Below, piece by piece: positions 45,765 to 58,600 of a stretch of DNA of 64,000 bases; position 1 is the stretch's first letter; each line of letters begins with the position of its first letter. The DNA comes from Phallusia fumigata (taxonomy: Eukaryota > Chordata > Ascidiacea > Phlebobranchia > Ascidiidae), in assembly GCA_008931825.1 (NCBI GenBank), contig QXVZ01009061.1:83724-147723 (forward strand). Direction: 5' to 3'. The translations under genes and the position numbers were made by a program. Under the pieces are notes generated by a model that saw only the letters and a program-made list of their open reading frames with translations, was not told the DNA's origin and did not search any database.

Positions 45765-46690
45765 TTTATATGTGACATTTGTGACTGGTTTATGATGTAG
45801 GCCATTAATCTATTTTTTTACATTTGTAACTCAACGTATTTTCTCCATCTTTTGCAAACTGGAATAAACAATGACACCAGACGAAATTTATAGCCGTCGC
45901 TATACGTTTGCTAAGGAAAAAGTTTCCGTTTCATTTAACGTTTTACAAGGGAACTGAGAACTTGTCAACTTGCCGTTATAGTAACGAAGAAGGGATCGAG
46001 TCTCGTGTGTTTTCTTGAATAAAGCACAAAACTTTGCCGCCTATGCACACAAATAAATGTCACATATTTTTTTCGAATTCAAAATATTTTTTTGGGGGGG
46101 GGTAGGGGCGAATAGAAGTCCCCTACAACCAAAATTTTTTGGGGGCCATGTCCCCCAAGGAACTGTTAAACACTACTGCATCAACACAGAAATATGATTA
46201 TTAATCCAGACGCTATTATCAACCGTTTTTCAAAGAGTGAAATCCGCGGACGGAATTTTGCAGTTTAAAAAATATTTTATTTCTCATTTTGTTGTGTTGT
46301 TTGTGACACCTTTTAGTGATTAAAGTTGTGTTTTAATTTTGCGGCATGAAAATCTAAAAAACTGTATGCACAAGCGTTTTCGGAGTTTAAGGTCTGTTTG
46401 ATGAGAATTGTGACTGCCTTTAATCATTTTTTGTCATTTTTTTATTTATGTGACAAAAAAATAACAAACTCGACCGACCGGAAACTGAACCATCAATTTC
46501 GATTAAGATTGGCGTTTGACTTTTTGCTGGTGGCTGTCTGTCTACAATTCAGTTTGTGCGTTTTTACCTTTTTTTTATCGGTTTAGGGGAGAAACAAAAA
46601 CTTTAAAGTTCAGTGTGTAACGTATGACTTGTAAATGTAGGAAAAAAACAACGTTTGCCCCCATTGATTGTTTGGACATGTAAAAATACA

Positions 46691-49600
46691 ATGATTAGTT
46701 TTTACAATGCTTTTCGTGCATTGTTTTTTTTGACTTACTTTTGGAGATCAACTGCTGGATGTTTAGAATCATTTTCTTCGGAATGTAATTGCAAACTTGA
46801 TCAGGTAATAGTTGACTTTGGTCACTTGCATGTTGTTGCTTGAAAATATTGCAAATTAAAAAAAGCAATAAATTGCAACTGATTTAAAATTTTCAAATTT
46901 TACCCAACTAAATTCATCTTTTACAAAATACTATCAACAACTTTTAAATCTATTTCACCCTCTGTGTTTGTCGTGAACATATGGTACACAACTACACATA
47001 TGTAAGAACTTTGTAATGCTGATTTTGTTTCCACATATGTTTTACTAAAAGTTTGACTGATCTCAGTGTCAAGCTAAAGCATACATTTTTAGGTTAAGTG
47101 TTTGGTCATTACCTAGCAAAAACTGGGGGTTTCATCAGGGAATTTAAGGGTAAAAAGTCTTTAAATGTGGGGCAAATGGTTTATCCAGGTTTTTGGCAGT
47201 ATAACTCTGAAAGTACAATTTGTGGATGTTCATTTCCATAGCATATTTTTGTTTGCTTTTTATTTTGTTTTTTTTTACAAATAACTCAGTAAAATGAACC
47301 CTTGCAGAAACGATTTTCCTAAACAATCCACAGCCATATGTTTCCCAAATTTGTAAATATTATTTTTTTGTTATCAGGTAGAATTACTTCAAGAAGATGG
47401 ACGTATTGTCACTTGTATCAATTTAAAGGACATTCAGGATGGTTTTCCAATTGATAATTACCCATCTGACATTTTATCATTGTAAATTTACCTTCTTTAT
47501 TCTTTTATATTGCATTTGTTTTTTCTTTGATAAGATTAGTCTGTTGATTTGCAGAGAACTGACAAGTTGTAAGATTACAAATGTATCTCAGCTATTTCCC
47601 ATCAATAGACAGTCATCAGTTCAAAAAATCTTGCAGTTGTAAGTGCATATTATACAATGCAAAATGTTGAGCAACACTTACTTTACTGTGTTTTTGGCAG
47701 AATTCTGGCAGACAATGAAATTATGTATATCCAGCCAAAAATATTCTCGCAGTTTGATAAACTACAGATATTGTATGTATCAGTGACTAATTAAAAGTAT
47801 AAATGTAACACTATCGACTAAAACAAATGTTTTTTAGAAACCTTAGTCACAACAATATTGCGGTTCTTAATCGTGGAATGTTTGAGGGTCTATCACATTT
47901 GCAGTATTTGTAAGCAAGTTTGATATGTATTTTATGAACTCACCATGTCATATTTACTGGTCATGTTGCAAACCTTTTTTAGATATCTTGACTTTAACAG
48001 TTTTACATCAATACCTGGTGATGCATTTGCTCCTTTGACATCAATTACATTGCTGTAAGTAATCCAACTTTGTCACTTCAATAATACAGCAAATCTTATG
48101 TCGTGTATGTGAATATGATTTTTTAATAACTTCCCTATTGTTTCCTGTATTATGTGTTTAGATGTTTGACACATACTTGCTAATGTGTTGTGTTTTGTAG
48201 GGACTTAAGATCGAACTCCTTAATATGCAATTGCCTCATGCGAGACTTTATCAACTGGTTTCAGTCACTCAGAAAACGCAAGAAACCCGAACTAAAGGGA
48301 GACTGTGTTCTTCCAATCAATGGTAGATCACTTAGGCGACTCAAACCTGAAGCTCTTCAGCCTTGTGGTGGGTTTGATGCTATTTAAGTTGTGTTTGTAA
48401 TGAAGTATGATAATGAAGCTAATTGATGGCTGTGCACAGGCATCAAGACGCTACCATACTTTGAGATTAAACCTCCAAAGAAACAGGTTGTATTTGAAGG
48501 TGATACTTTTCATTTGGGATGTGAAGGAACAAACCTGCCAATGTCGAAGGTAACTACTTAGTTACAAAAGTAGTGTTTTTAGGTATTGTTTGACTGTATC
48601 AGATCAGATATTGATACTTTTGGTTGTCACCCCACTGGAAATTTCTAGGGTAGCAGCTATTATATAAAGTCTATGCTGCCACATCAGAATTTCCTGGATT
48701 CGTTATTATGGGTCCCCTTCCTGAAAGGGGACACATTGTTTTCACTCTGTTTGTTTTTTGTTTTTTTCTTTTTTTTGCCCTGCAGCTTGTCCACGCCCTT
48801 TTGGCATGAAATGTTTGATGGATTTGGATGAAACTTTCACAGCTGGTAGATATGGTCATGGCGATGTGTCATCCATTTCGATTGACTTCTTAGCCCCAAG
48901 GGTTACCCCGCTAGCCCCCAAAAGGGTGAAATATTTCCTTGCACTATGTCTATGCACTTTGGCATCAAATGTTTGGCAGATTTGGATGAAACTTTTACAG
49001 TTGGTAGATATGGTCATGGAGTTGTGTCATTAGTGTTGTTTGACCCCAAATCCCAGCGGTTACCCCACTAGCCCCCCTAAAAGGGGACAAATAGTAAAAC
49101 AATCTCCGAATTAGATGAAATTTGGACAGTTTGTATAACATGTTATTGTCATGCAATAATTAATGTTTTTACCCTATAGCCCCAGTAGTTACCCCACTAG
49201 CCCCCTAAAATGGGNTTGGATGAAATTTACACAGTTTGTAGAACATGCCATTGTGGTGAATCGAATTCATTTTTTGCCACCATAGCCCCAGTGGTTACCC
49301 CGCTAGCCCCTAAATCGGGTCAAATTATTGAACAATGTCTGAATTGGATGAAATTTACACAGTTTGTAGAACATGCCATTGTGGTGCATCAATTTCTTTC
49401 TTTGGCCCCGTAACCCCATCAGTTACCCTGCTAGCCCCTAAAATGGGTAAAATTATTAAACAATGTCCGAATTGTATGAAATTTACACAGTTTCAAGAAC
49501 ATGCCATTGCAGTGCTCTAATTGCGTTGTTCATACCTATAGCCTGGACATGTATTTCGAAAAACGCACAAAGTAGAACTTTGCCTGTGTGGGGACCCATG

Positions 49601-52600
49601 CGATTCTGCCAGCAGAAACAATCATGTCATAAATAGCGCTGGTAACTATAAGACCCAAAGTAAAATAATCTTGGGAATATATCCTCTTTTAATATCGGGT
49701 AATAGTGTATGTAGAATGTCTATATCTAGTTATATTCTAGAACTTCTAGTTATATTCTTGCTTTTAAAACATATGTAAGTATTTGATTAGGTTTTTATAA
49801 CATATACCACATAGTATTTCACATTGGAATTGAGACCGACTACTTTACTTTTGGTGTAAAATATTGGGCAGTCTCTTTTCACACATATATTTTTAAAAGT
49901 TTTTTTAGATGCAACAGAAGTAGCACATCCATAACATCTCAGCTTTAGCAAAGAAGCTTTATCAACATTATGTTTTGTTAAGATAACATGGACCCACAAA
50001 AATATTTCCATCAATCCAAGTGCTATGTCATTGTTGAATGGTGCAATGTACCAACCAAAAATATCAAGCAACCTTCAACTACACAATATCAACAAAACAT
50101 TTTCAGGTGTCAACAGCGAAGTAAAACACATCATGTCTTAATTCTAAAGAAAGATAAGATGTGGAATGTATTAATTGCCTTACCAAAAACAGAATTGTAC
50201 AAAGAGAATTAAAGTTTTGTTTGGAAATTTTTTTACTTTGGTAACAGTACTTTTAGCATTTTAATCTTTTTTCATTTGCATCACAAAAATCATTAATTTT
50301 CCGAGCGATTTACAATACATATATTTGTGGATTTATACTTTTTCATAAACATGCAATTTACATTTAAAACAACTTTCCGCTTGTTTGCAAGGTATTTGGT
50401 CATGCACAGTGTCATCCAATTACTCTTTTGTGTCCAAAAATCTGAGCATGGTTGTGATTGAACAGGAAGCAAGGTATTGTCCGAAAGTAAACATAACAAA
50501 TGACCTTGGAGAATTTGTGTGGAATGAAACTGTATCTGGGATTACAACTTATTCAGCTTGTGCTCATCCATTGCCATCCAAGGTATATCAACCCAGCAAT
50601 TTGCATTATTTGTTAAAGCACTAATAAAATGGAAACACCGCTTTTTGAAGAATCCTGGGGTTTCTCACAAGGCGAGCCGCACATGTACATCCTTAGGACA
50701 GTGGACTGAAGCCGATTACTCCCAGTGTGAACTTGTGGATGATTTTGCTAGGCTGGCAAATGTATGTTTTTCAAAATATCTACAGTCAATGCATTTTGCA
50801 TGTTGGTAATAAAACCTTTTTTTATCACAGAATGTTCTTGAAAAACACATCAATGAAGATAATGCACTAGAGGAATGCAATCTAGTTACTCAGTTGCTAT
50901 CTGATGTCAAGCTAACTGGAGTTGTTAGTCTAAATTACCTTGAACAACTTATGCATACTTGTCAGGCTACAATTCCAGCAATTCATTCTGTAAGCAAACT
51001 GTGTTATGTCTAGAGTTGTCATTGGCATAAGCCAAGAAATATGTGTGGGACCCGGGCAGTATTAGGCCTTTGAACTTGAGGCAAATATATTTGGTGGAAC
51101 AATTTTGCTTGTGATCCAAAACATATTCACCTTTGTACAGGAAAGCAAACACAATACTTCAGTTTGGATGCAATTATTGAGGTTTTGTTTTTTTGGTCTT
51201 CTTTGGAATAACTATTTTAAGACAAGCTGAACATAAGCACTTTTCATGATAAGATTTTCACAACTCTTACACAAATATTCGAAAAACAGCCTAAAATGGT
51301 AAACCTGGTAACAATTAGGGATGTTCAAGTAGAATGAATCCATTGGAAATCCAATTTTTGTCATTTATATCAGGCAAATGGAATGTATATTATTGCATCC
51401 AAAGTGGTGTGTTAATGTGAATCACAATTCATCTGCCATTTGTAATAATGCTTAGCTAAACGGGGGTTTAACAAGACAATAAACAATACCAACACAAGTT
51501 GGATTTTTCTGTGACATCAGCAAAAATTATCACCCCAGGTTATAGGGATGTTATAGACAGCATGAGGTACTTCTAAAGTCATTTCCTGTGTTTTTTTTAC
51601 TTTAATTCTGTGTGTCATTCTGTCAAAGTTATTGTAAGACTTACATTTAACATCCTGTATTGAAAACAATTATTCTAAGTTACTTTGAATATCCCTAGTG
51701 TTTGTGATTTGCAGTCTCGTTATTCATGGTGTTTTTTTTTCAGACTGAACTGGCAACCATCGTTGTTGAACTAGCAAGTAAAGCCTCCACATCTTCATAT
51801 GGCATTATCATGCAAAAACAAAGCATTTTATTGTTTTTGAAGATACAAAAAAATTTGCGAGATGTAATACAACAATTGTTTGAGGATTCATTTTCTTTTG
51901 TTGAGGTATTTACCCACTAAAAACATTTTTTGTGATGACTAAGGTTTTAGCAAACATATATAAACGAAACCATGTAAAGTCCCTCTGTCCTAATCTGTGT
52001 ACCTATTGCCAGACAATTTTATAGCATTTGCCCAAAACTGGCACTATGTAGTGAATTTTAACATTCCCTTTTCTGAACAGTACCATACTCACATTTTAAA
52101 ACAGATGTGCTTGGTTTCAGAATTTTTAGAGCCCCAGATAATAGCATTTTCTTAGATTATCTAACTCAATGTTAAAAAATATACTGTGTTTGCAGACATC
52201 ATCGTATGTTGCAGTTTCAGGCCAATCACTAAATTCCACTGATTCTATTTTTCTATGTAACATGGAACAGAAGCAAACCTTGCCAACCAAACTAGAATGT
52301 GAACTAAAACAGAAAACCAGCAATGTATGTAACACACCTATTCAAAATGTTTTACAAATAGTTATGTTTTAATAATGTGTGAAACAGCAAGACCTTTTGC
52401 AGTTAAAAGTTATTCAATTTCTATTTATTTTACCAGTTTCAACATTGAGGATTAGAGAATTGTATGGTATAAAAATTTCTTTAAAACTTCAAGTGACCTC
52501 ATTGGCGTATATAATTCGTTTTTTACTTTGACTTAGGCACAAAATAGAATGTTTGTGTATTTATTGTTTTCATCTGAACAGGATAATGTATTGGGTTGAG

Positions 52601-55600
52601 ATTTCAGGACCATATTGAAATTCCCTGCATTGGGATATTTCAGGAAATTTACTGACTAATAAGTTATTGAAAGAAAAGTTGCATTCATCAGATATCAGTG
52701 GCACTTGATCTGTTTTAGGCATGATTGTAAATAGCATGCCTTTTTGGTGAAGTCACAGCATCTTTTATGAAAAAAAACAAACCATTTTTACTTATGACAT
52801 ATTGGCACACTAACATAAGAATGTAGTGACAATTTTGGACCTTTGGCCAAAATCATGAGCTGGTAATTGTAGCTCATGCCTCACTTATGTAGGTTCAATA
52901 CAGGCTTAAATCCCAGGATTTCTCTCTTAAAAATATGTTTGTTAAAATAATTAATGTCAATATTATATCTATACCATTTCAGCTCCATGATGCTTTCATA
53001 AAATTGTTTCCTCCAGAGGACTTTGGAAAAATGAAGAAAATTTTTGTTGTCAACTACAGGTTACTATCAAATGCAATCAAAATGGTAGAAAATTATTTAC
53101 AACCTCCTAAATTGTTAATCACAGAAATGGAAATATATTTCAAAGTGCAAATACAAGGACAGTTTTACTGCAATATTACAAAAAATATCTGCAAAACAAA
53201 CCAAAGTCTCATGCTGACTCAAGCGAGCAGATCAGCCCAGAATTACAAGATTCAAAATCTGAAGTGATGGAGAGAAAAACTAAACAAACCCATGTTATTA
53301 TTTCAAATGTATTGTCACTTACAATAAACAATCACACCAAAGGAAATTTAACAAGACCAGCACAATATGTTTTTGAGACTTCTGAGAAAGGTGTTACAAC
53401 TATTTTTGCAATTTTTTTCCAAATGATAACCTGTTACATTTTTTATCTGCAGTTTTAGTGGCAAACATGCCATATGGATACTATATTGCACTGTGGAGTG
53501 AAAATAGATGGCAACCGACTAAAGGATTCTGTCGCTTTAACCAAACAATACTACCTTCACAGACTCGCAAAAACTTGACTGTTGTGGAATGCACAATATT
53601 TGGAACTTTAGCTATCATGAAGGTTAGCTAATTATTTGTTTGATTCCATGAAGGGGGATACATATTATTACCTTTTTAACTCCAAATATTCATTTGTTTG
53701 TTTACATGCCCTTTAGCTTAGGCATACTGATCCTAATGCATAGAATTATGTGTATGAGGTATGTATGGTCCTTATTGGTTGTTTAACATTTTAGCCTGTT
53801 CATCCAAGTAATTACCCTTACAGCAAATGTGGATAAGAAGTACTAAGCAAATTGCAAATGCATTATGTCCTCGGCAAACGGGCAAAACCAAGTAGAATTG
53901 GATTAAAGCACTTATTTGGTATAACGTCTTAAGAGCAAGAATAAAAGGCTTCTGTAGTTTGCCCACCTCATATAGATCATTACTGTATAGTTGTATGTAT
54001 CCTAACTGCAACGACCAACACAACCTACTGACTGATTTTACAACACTGCTTTTATATGAAATAGGACTTTCTTGGGCTGCTTGGCAGTCATTTAGTTTGT
54101 GAAAATTAAGCTGTGATTGTGTAGTGGTAATAGAAACTGTATCACAGTGTAAAAGATGATGCTTGACAATAACACCGCTCCTATTTAGAGTAATTTTCAA
54201 CAGTGCAGTAGCATGTAAGCTTATATTTGGTCAAAAAGCCAAACATTGTTTTTGGGATTGTAGTCAGATTGGTTACGCAGGCCCACATCTTCAGAACCAC
54301 TGATTTAAATAATTGTGCTTTCGACAAAGAAAATATTGCATGACAATAAGAATGGTTTGGCTGGATCTGACAATGTATTCTATCCTTTTTGTTTCATTTT
54401 TTTGTTTGGAATCTGTTGCCTGCCAAACTTTTAAAGTATTACAGGCCACTTTATGTGAAGAAAATTATTACAGCCCACAAACTTTACGATAACACAAAGT
54501 GATAATCAGTCACTGGTTACATGCAGTGTTGCCAACTGGCATTTTTACAAAATTGGTATTTTCAAAGCTAAACTTGTTAAGTAAACAAGTTTTTGAATTA
54601 TATGATTTTTCATACAGGTTAAGTGTAATTTGTTGATTACTTTGTTTGACCATATACCCAAAGTAGTAACCCAAACTAACCCTTAAGTGAGTCAGTTATT
54701 AAACAATGTCCAAATTGGATGTGTAAACGGTTCCTAAGCAATTTTTGACTTGTATAGGTATATATAGCAAAAAAACAATTCTTTCCACCTAATCAATAAT
54801 GCCCTAAAAGTTAGGGTAGCTTGGGGACCAAGCATCAGACTCCATGTGGAATGTCAACATGGAAAAAGCCGAACTTCCATTTTTTTTAATGAGCATTAAA
54901 AATAGAATTGACTTGCCAATGAAAATGATAATTAATTTTTTCATGCTGAAATATTTTTTTTCCCAAAAATGTTTTTAGAATGTTAAACATGGGGATGTTG
55001 TTCCATCCATTGAAGACAACTATAAACCTATGCTCCATTTAACTGCAGTTGTTGGCAGTGCTTTCTTGTCATTCAGTCTTTTACTCATTTTCTTCACCTA
55101 TTTTTTATTCCCTCAGTAAGTGTCAGCACTTTTATTTTGTATTGTATGTGTGAAAACATATTGTTTATTGCATCCTATTCGATTTGTGCAGGTTAAGAAT
55201 TTCACGTGATGCTCGTCATATGCTTCTAAACCAGTGCGCCCATTTTTTTATTGCAATCGTGGCATTTTTATTGGGTATTTGGAGAGTCAGCTCAAAGGTG
55301 CAGTTTTTTTTTCTAAAAGTAAATTGCTATTTCAAATTTGCTATATCTACCCAGATTGCTTGCTATACCACTGGTATTTTACTTCACTACTCATCCCTGT
55401 CAATTTTATTGTGGATTACGATTTCCTCCAGAAACATTTGCAAGGAAATGCTTGTTATGCAAAATCCCCCCAGTTTGGAACCCAAACCAACAAGGCCTAT
55501 GTTAAGGTAATATTGGACTAATGAAACCACTCATCTTTAATATGTAAACATAATATTTTCAAAATATTTCAGAAAATTGACTATTGTGAGTAGTCAAAAC

Positions 55601-58600
55601 CCAAGTGTAAATTGATAATTACATGGTTGCCATTCTGTTTGCAGCCCTGAAGTTGAACATTTTGTAACAATATTGATAAAAGAGGTTAATACTTGTAATA
55701 TCAATGTTTGGAAGGATTAACAGATGGATCCATTGTTGTGGATGCCAGACTGAATAACTTAGTGGGTTGTGGCATTGTTGTATGGTGATGTAGTCACATA
55801 TTTGCTTGAAAGTTTCAGCAGCTTTTGTGCAGGGCGGCAATGAGGATTGTACTAGCGAAGTACTTCCATTAAAATCAACAAGCTGATTTGTGTAAAAGCA
55901 ATACTAGTCATAGTAGCAGAGAAGGGTGCCACAACCCGAAAGTAAAGGGGTGATTCAGAGCTAAAAACATGCTATTCACATGTGTTGAAGACAGTTTTAT
56001 TTCCAGCAAGTAATCAAAGGTTGTGTTGAACAGTCTCCACTAGTTATATACATTTATTTTTGCCTGCTATGTGCCTTTCGGCAGCCCTGACAAAGACAAA
56101 ACCATGAAAGCAGGTATACAACTTAAGAAATGCAGAATAGGGGTCTCTTCTGTTTTTAAATTGTAACTATTGTAGCCCACTAGTAATAGCACTTATTGAA
56201 AAACATATGTCGCTAAATTTTACTTGGCTTTAGGTTCTACCTAATTGGATGTGGAATTCCTGTTATCATTTGTGGAATAACTGCTGCTGCAAAAATACAA
56301 AATTACAATGGCGATGGGGGCAAGTAGTAAGTGTTCCATGTATTAAATTGCAATGCACTACCAGTGTTTAATATCAAATGTCAATTTCTTCTTGCAGCTG
56401 CTGGTTGTCGTGGGAAACTAGTTTGTACGCCTTTTATGGGCCTGCGGCTTTGATTGCAATATACTGTATCATAGTTTTGCTGCGGATATTGGCAACATTA
56501 AATTGTACATCAAACAATCATATGAAAACCCAAGGACACAGAAAGTATGGCACAGATGCAATGTATGTATACTTTTTCAGCACAACAAATGCTTATAACC
56601 ATTACTAACCCTTCTTTTATTTCTTTGAACAGTGGTGATTCCAGGTTACCAAGTGATATGAACGCAGATTCTCACAACAATGTATCACTTGCCTCAAAAG
56701 ATGTGGGTATAGGTGTTTGTTTGCCCCCAACATGATGGTGCTGACTATTACCACAAAAATACTGTTTTATAGATCGAGAATGAGCAGAGTTATAGGACAA
56801 GACTTCGAGGTGTGTCACTTACCCTTGTGTTTTTCATTGGCACATGGACTGCTGCTGCCATGTCTGTGGCAGCTCCTCATATACAGGTAAATGTTTTTGT
56901 TTTTTAATATTATGGGTCCCCTTCCTGAAAAATAGCCTCAGTGGTTACTCCGCTAGCCCCCTAAAATGGGTCAAAATACGAAACATTTAAATTGAATGTC
57001 CAAATTGAAATATAGCCAGTTTGTACAATATGCCGTTGTGGTGGATTCATTGCTGTGTTTTATCATATACCCCTGGCAGTTACTAGCTTTTGGGGTGTGT
57101 AGTTTGGGTCATATGAAGTTATAATGATCAATTCTTTCATTTCATTTTTTGATTAGTACAAAACTAATTAAAAATATCTGAAACAATTAAACTTTACAAT
57201 TATTTTATAACTTTGCATGTGCGAAGACTCATTCGTTTCTGCCTGCAGAAATAACCATATTATAAAAAGCTTAAGTAATTATGGGACCCAATATGAAATG
57301 TGCTGGTGAAAATAATTGCATTTTTAAATGGGGTAATAGTGTACATGAAATGGCAATATGGTGAAAGCCACCCTTTTAGTTTTGTTGTTTAAGTTCACAT
57401 GTTGTATTGATATATATATTGTTTTATTTGAACAACAATGTGTAGCTATTGTTTGATTTCTGTTCACAGGGTTCCACCACCACTGTTCAATATTCTTCAA
57501 TTCAAAGTACATCCAATGTGGAACTTGAGTACTACTCAGTAGGCAACTTAAATAAAATATAAAATTACATTCTCCTTATTGTGCAACTTTTTTAGAATGT
57601 GGATCCAGAACCTGTATCATCTTCAGTTGATCTCAGTCTTGTCTTCTCTTGCATTTTTTCAATTTTTGCAATTGCTACTGCAATTTTTTTATTGGTCCAA
57701 CAAATGGTTCTGAGAAAAGATGTTGGCACAGCATGGAAGTTTATCTGCACTACACAATGCAAATCAACAAATAAGTCTGACAGTGCTATGTGTATTAGTA
57801 ACAATCCGGATTTCAACATGAAAAGTACTAATGAAAGGAAACAACAAGACACAACTGCTACTGCAGGTAGGCATCTGTGCTAAATATGACCACATGTGTA
57901 AGCTATAGTGCTTTGCTTACTAATCACCTGTTTTCAACTCTTTTAACAAATTTTGGTAGTGATAAACTTTGCGTAAGCAGCAAGCCAAACATAAAAAGAT
58001 TTTCTGTACATCAAATATACTGGCTTAATTTTAAAAGCGACATTTTTACTTTAGGTTTAGCAATATATTTGGGTGATAAAAACATAGCAAACTGGTTTGT
58101 TTATCTGTGTACTTTCAGTAACAGAGCCGACTGCTTTTTCAGAAACAATCTTGAACACTCCTTCATTGAGTGGAGAGCTGTCAGCTGCTTATCACACCTG
58201 CACATCCCATCATAGTTCCCATGCACCAAGATCCAGTGCTCATTCCACAAACAAACACTATGGTTCATCATACATCATGTACAGTTCAGGAACGATGAAC
58301 AAATTTCCACAAAATTACCCAAAACATAACAATGCTGGAAAAATAACTGAAAGCAGTGTGACGTCATCTCAACATGTAAGATGTTTGTAATGGTATGTAG
58401 GGCAGCAGTTTTCAAATTTTTGGCTTGGTCACAGAATCGAGGAAACAATGTGTACCTACTACCAGACACAACAGATCTTGTGCCAGATTATCCCAGCTAC
58501 CATTACCAGCCTCACTTTTTCCAAGAAAGATATCTGAAAAATCGAACCAAGCCAATAAAACTCACCAATCTTCAGGTAAATAGTTTAAAGGTATTTATGA

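Larger units (their letters stand above)
43263..46690. other. Intergenic region between R3HCC1 and the GPCR
   Basis: R3HCC1 3' UTR, a hAT-like MITE (45412-45764), a G-rich/C-rich short palindrome at 46085-46150, and the GPCR promoter. No further gene recognised. Confidence 0.5.

Noticed and set aside
48798-49505. CRISPR-like array
   Set aside because: Subunits are long, degenerate and without uniform spacers, in a eukaryotic intron.
53125-53267. Frameshift or pseudogene in the GAIN exon of the GPCR
   Set aside because: A 65-nt intron (53060-53124) restores the frame and yields the conserved RNGNIF segment.
53772-54200. 142-codon minus-strand open frame
   Set aside because: It lies inside a GPCR intron next to repeat fragments; no homology or signal recognised.
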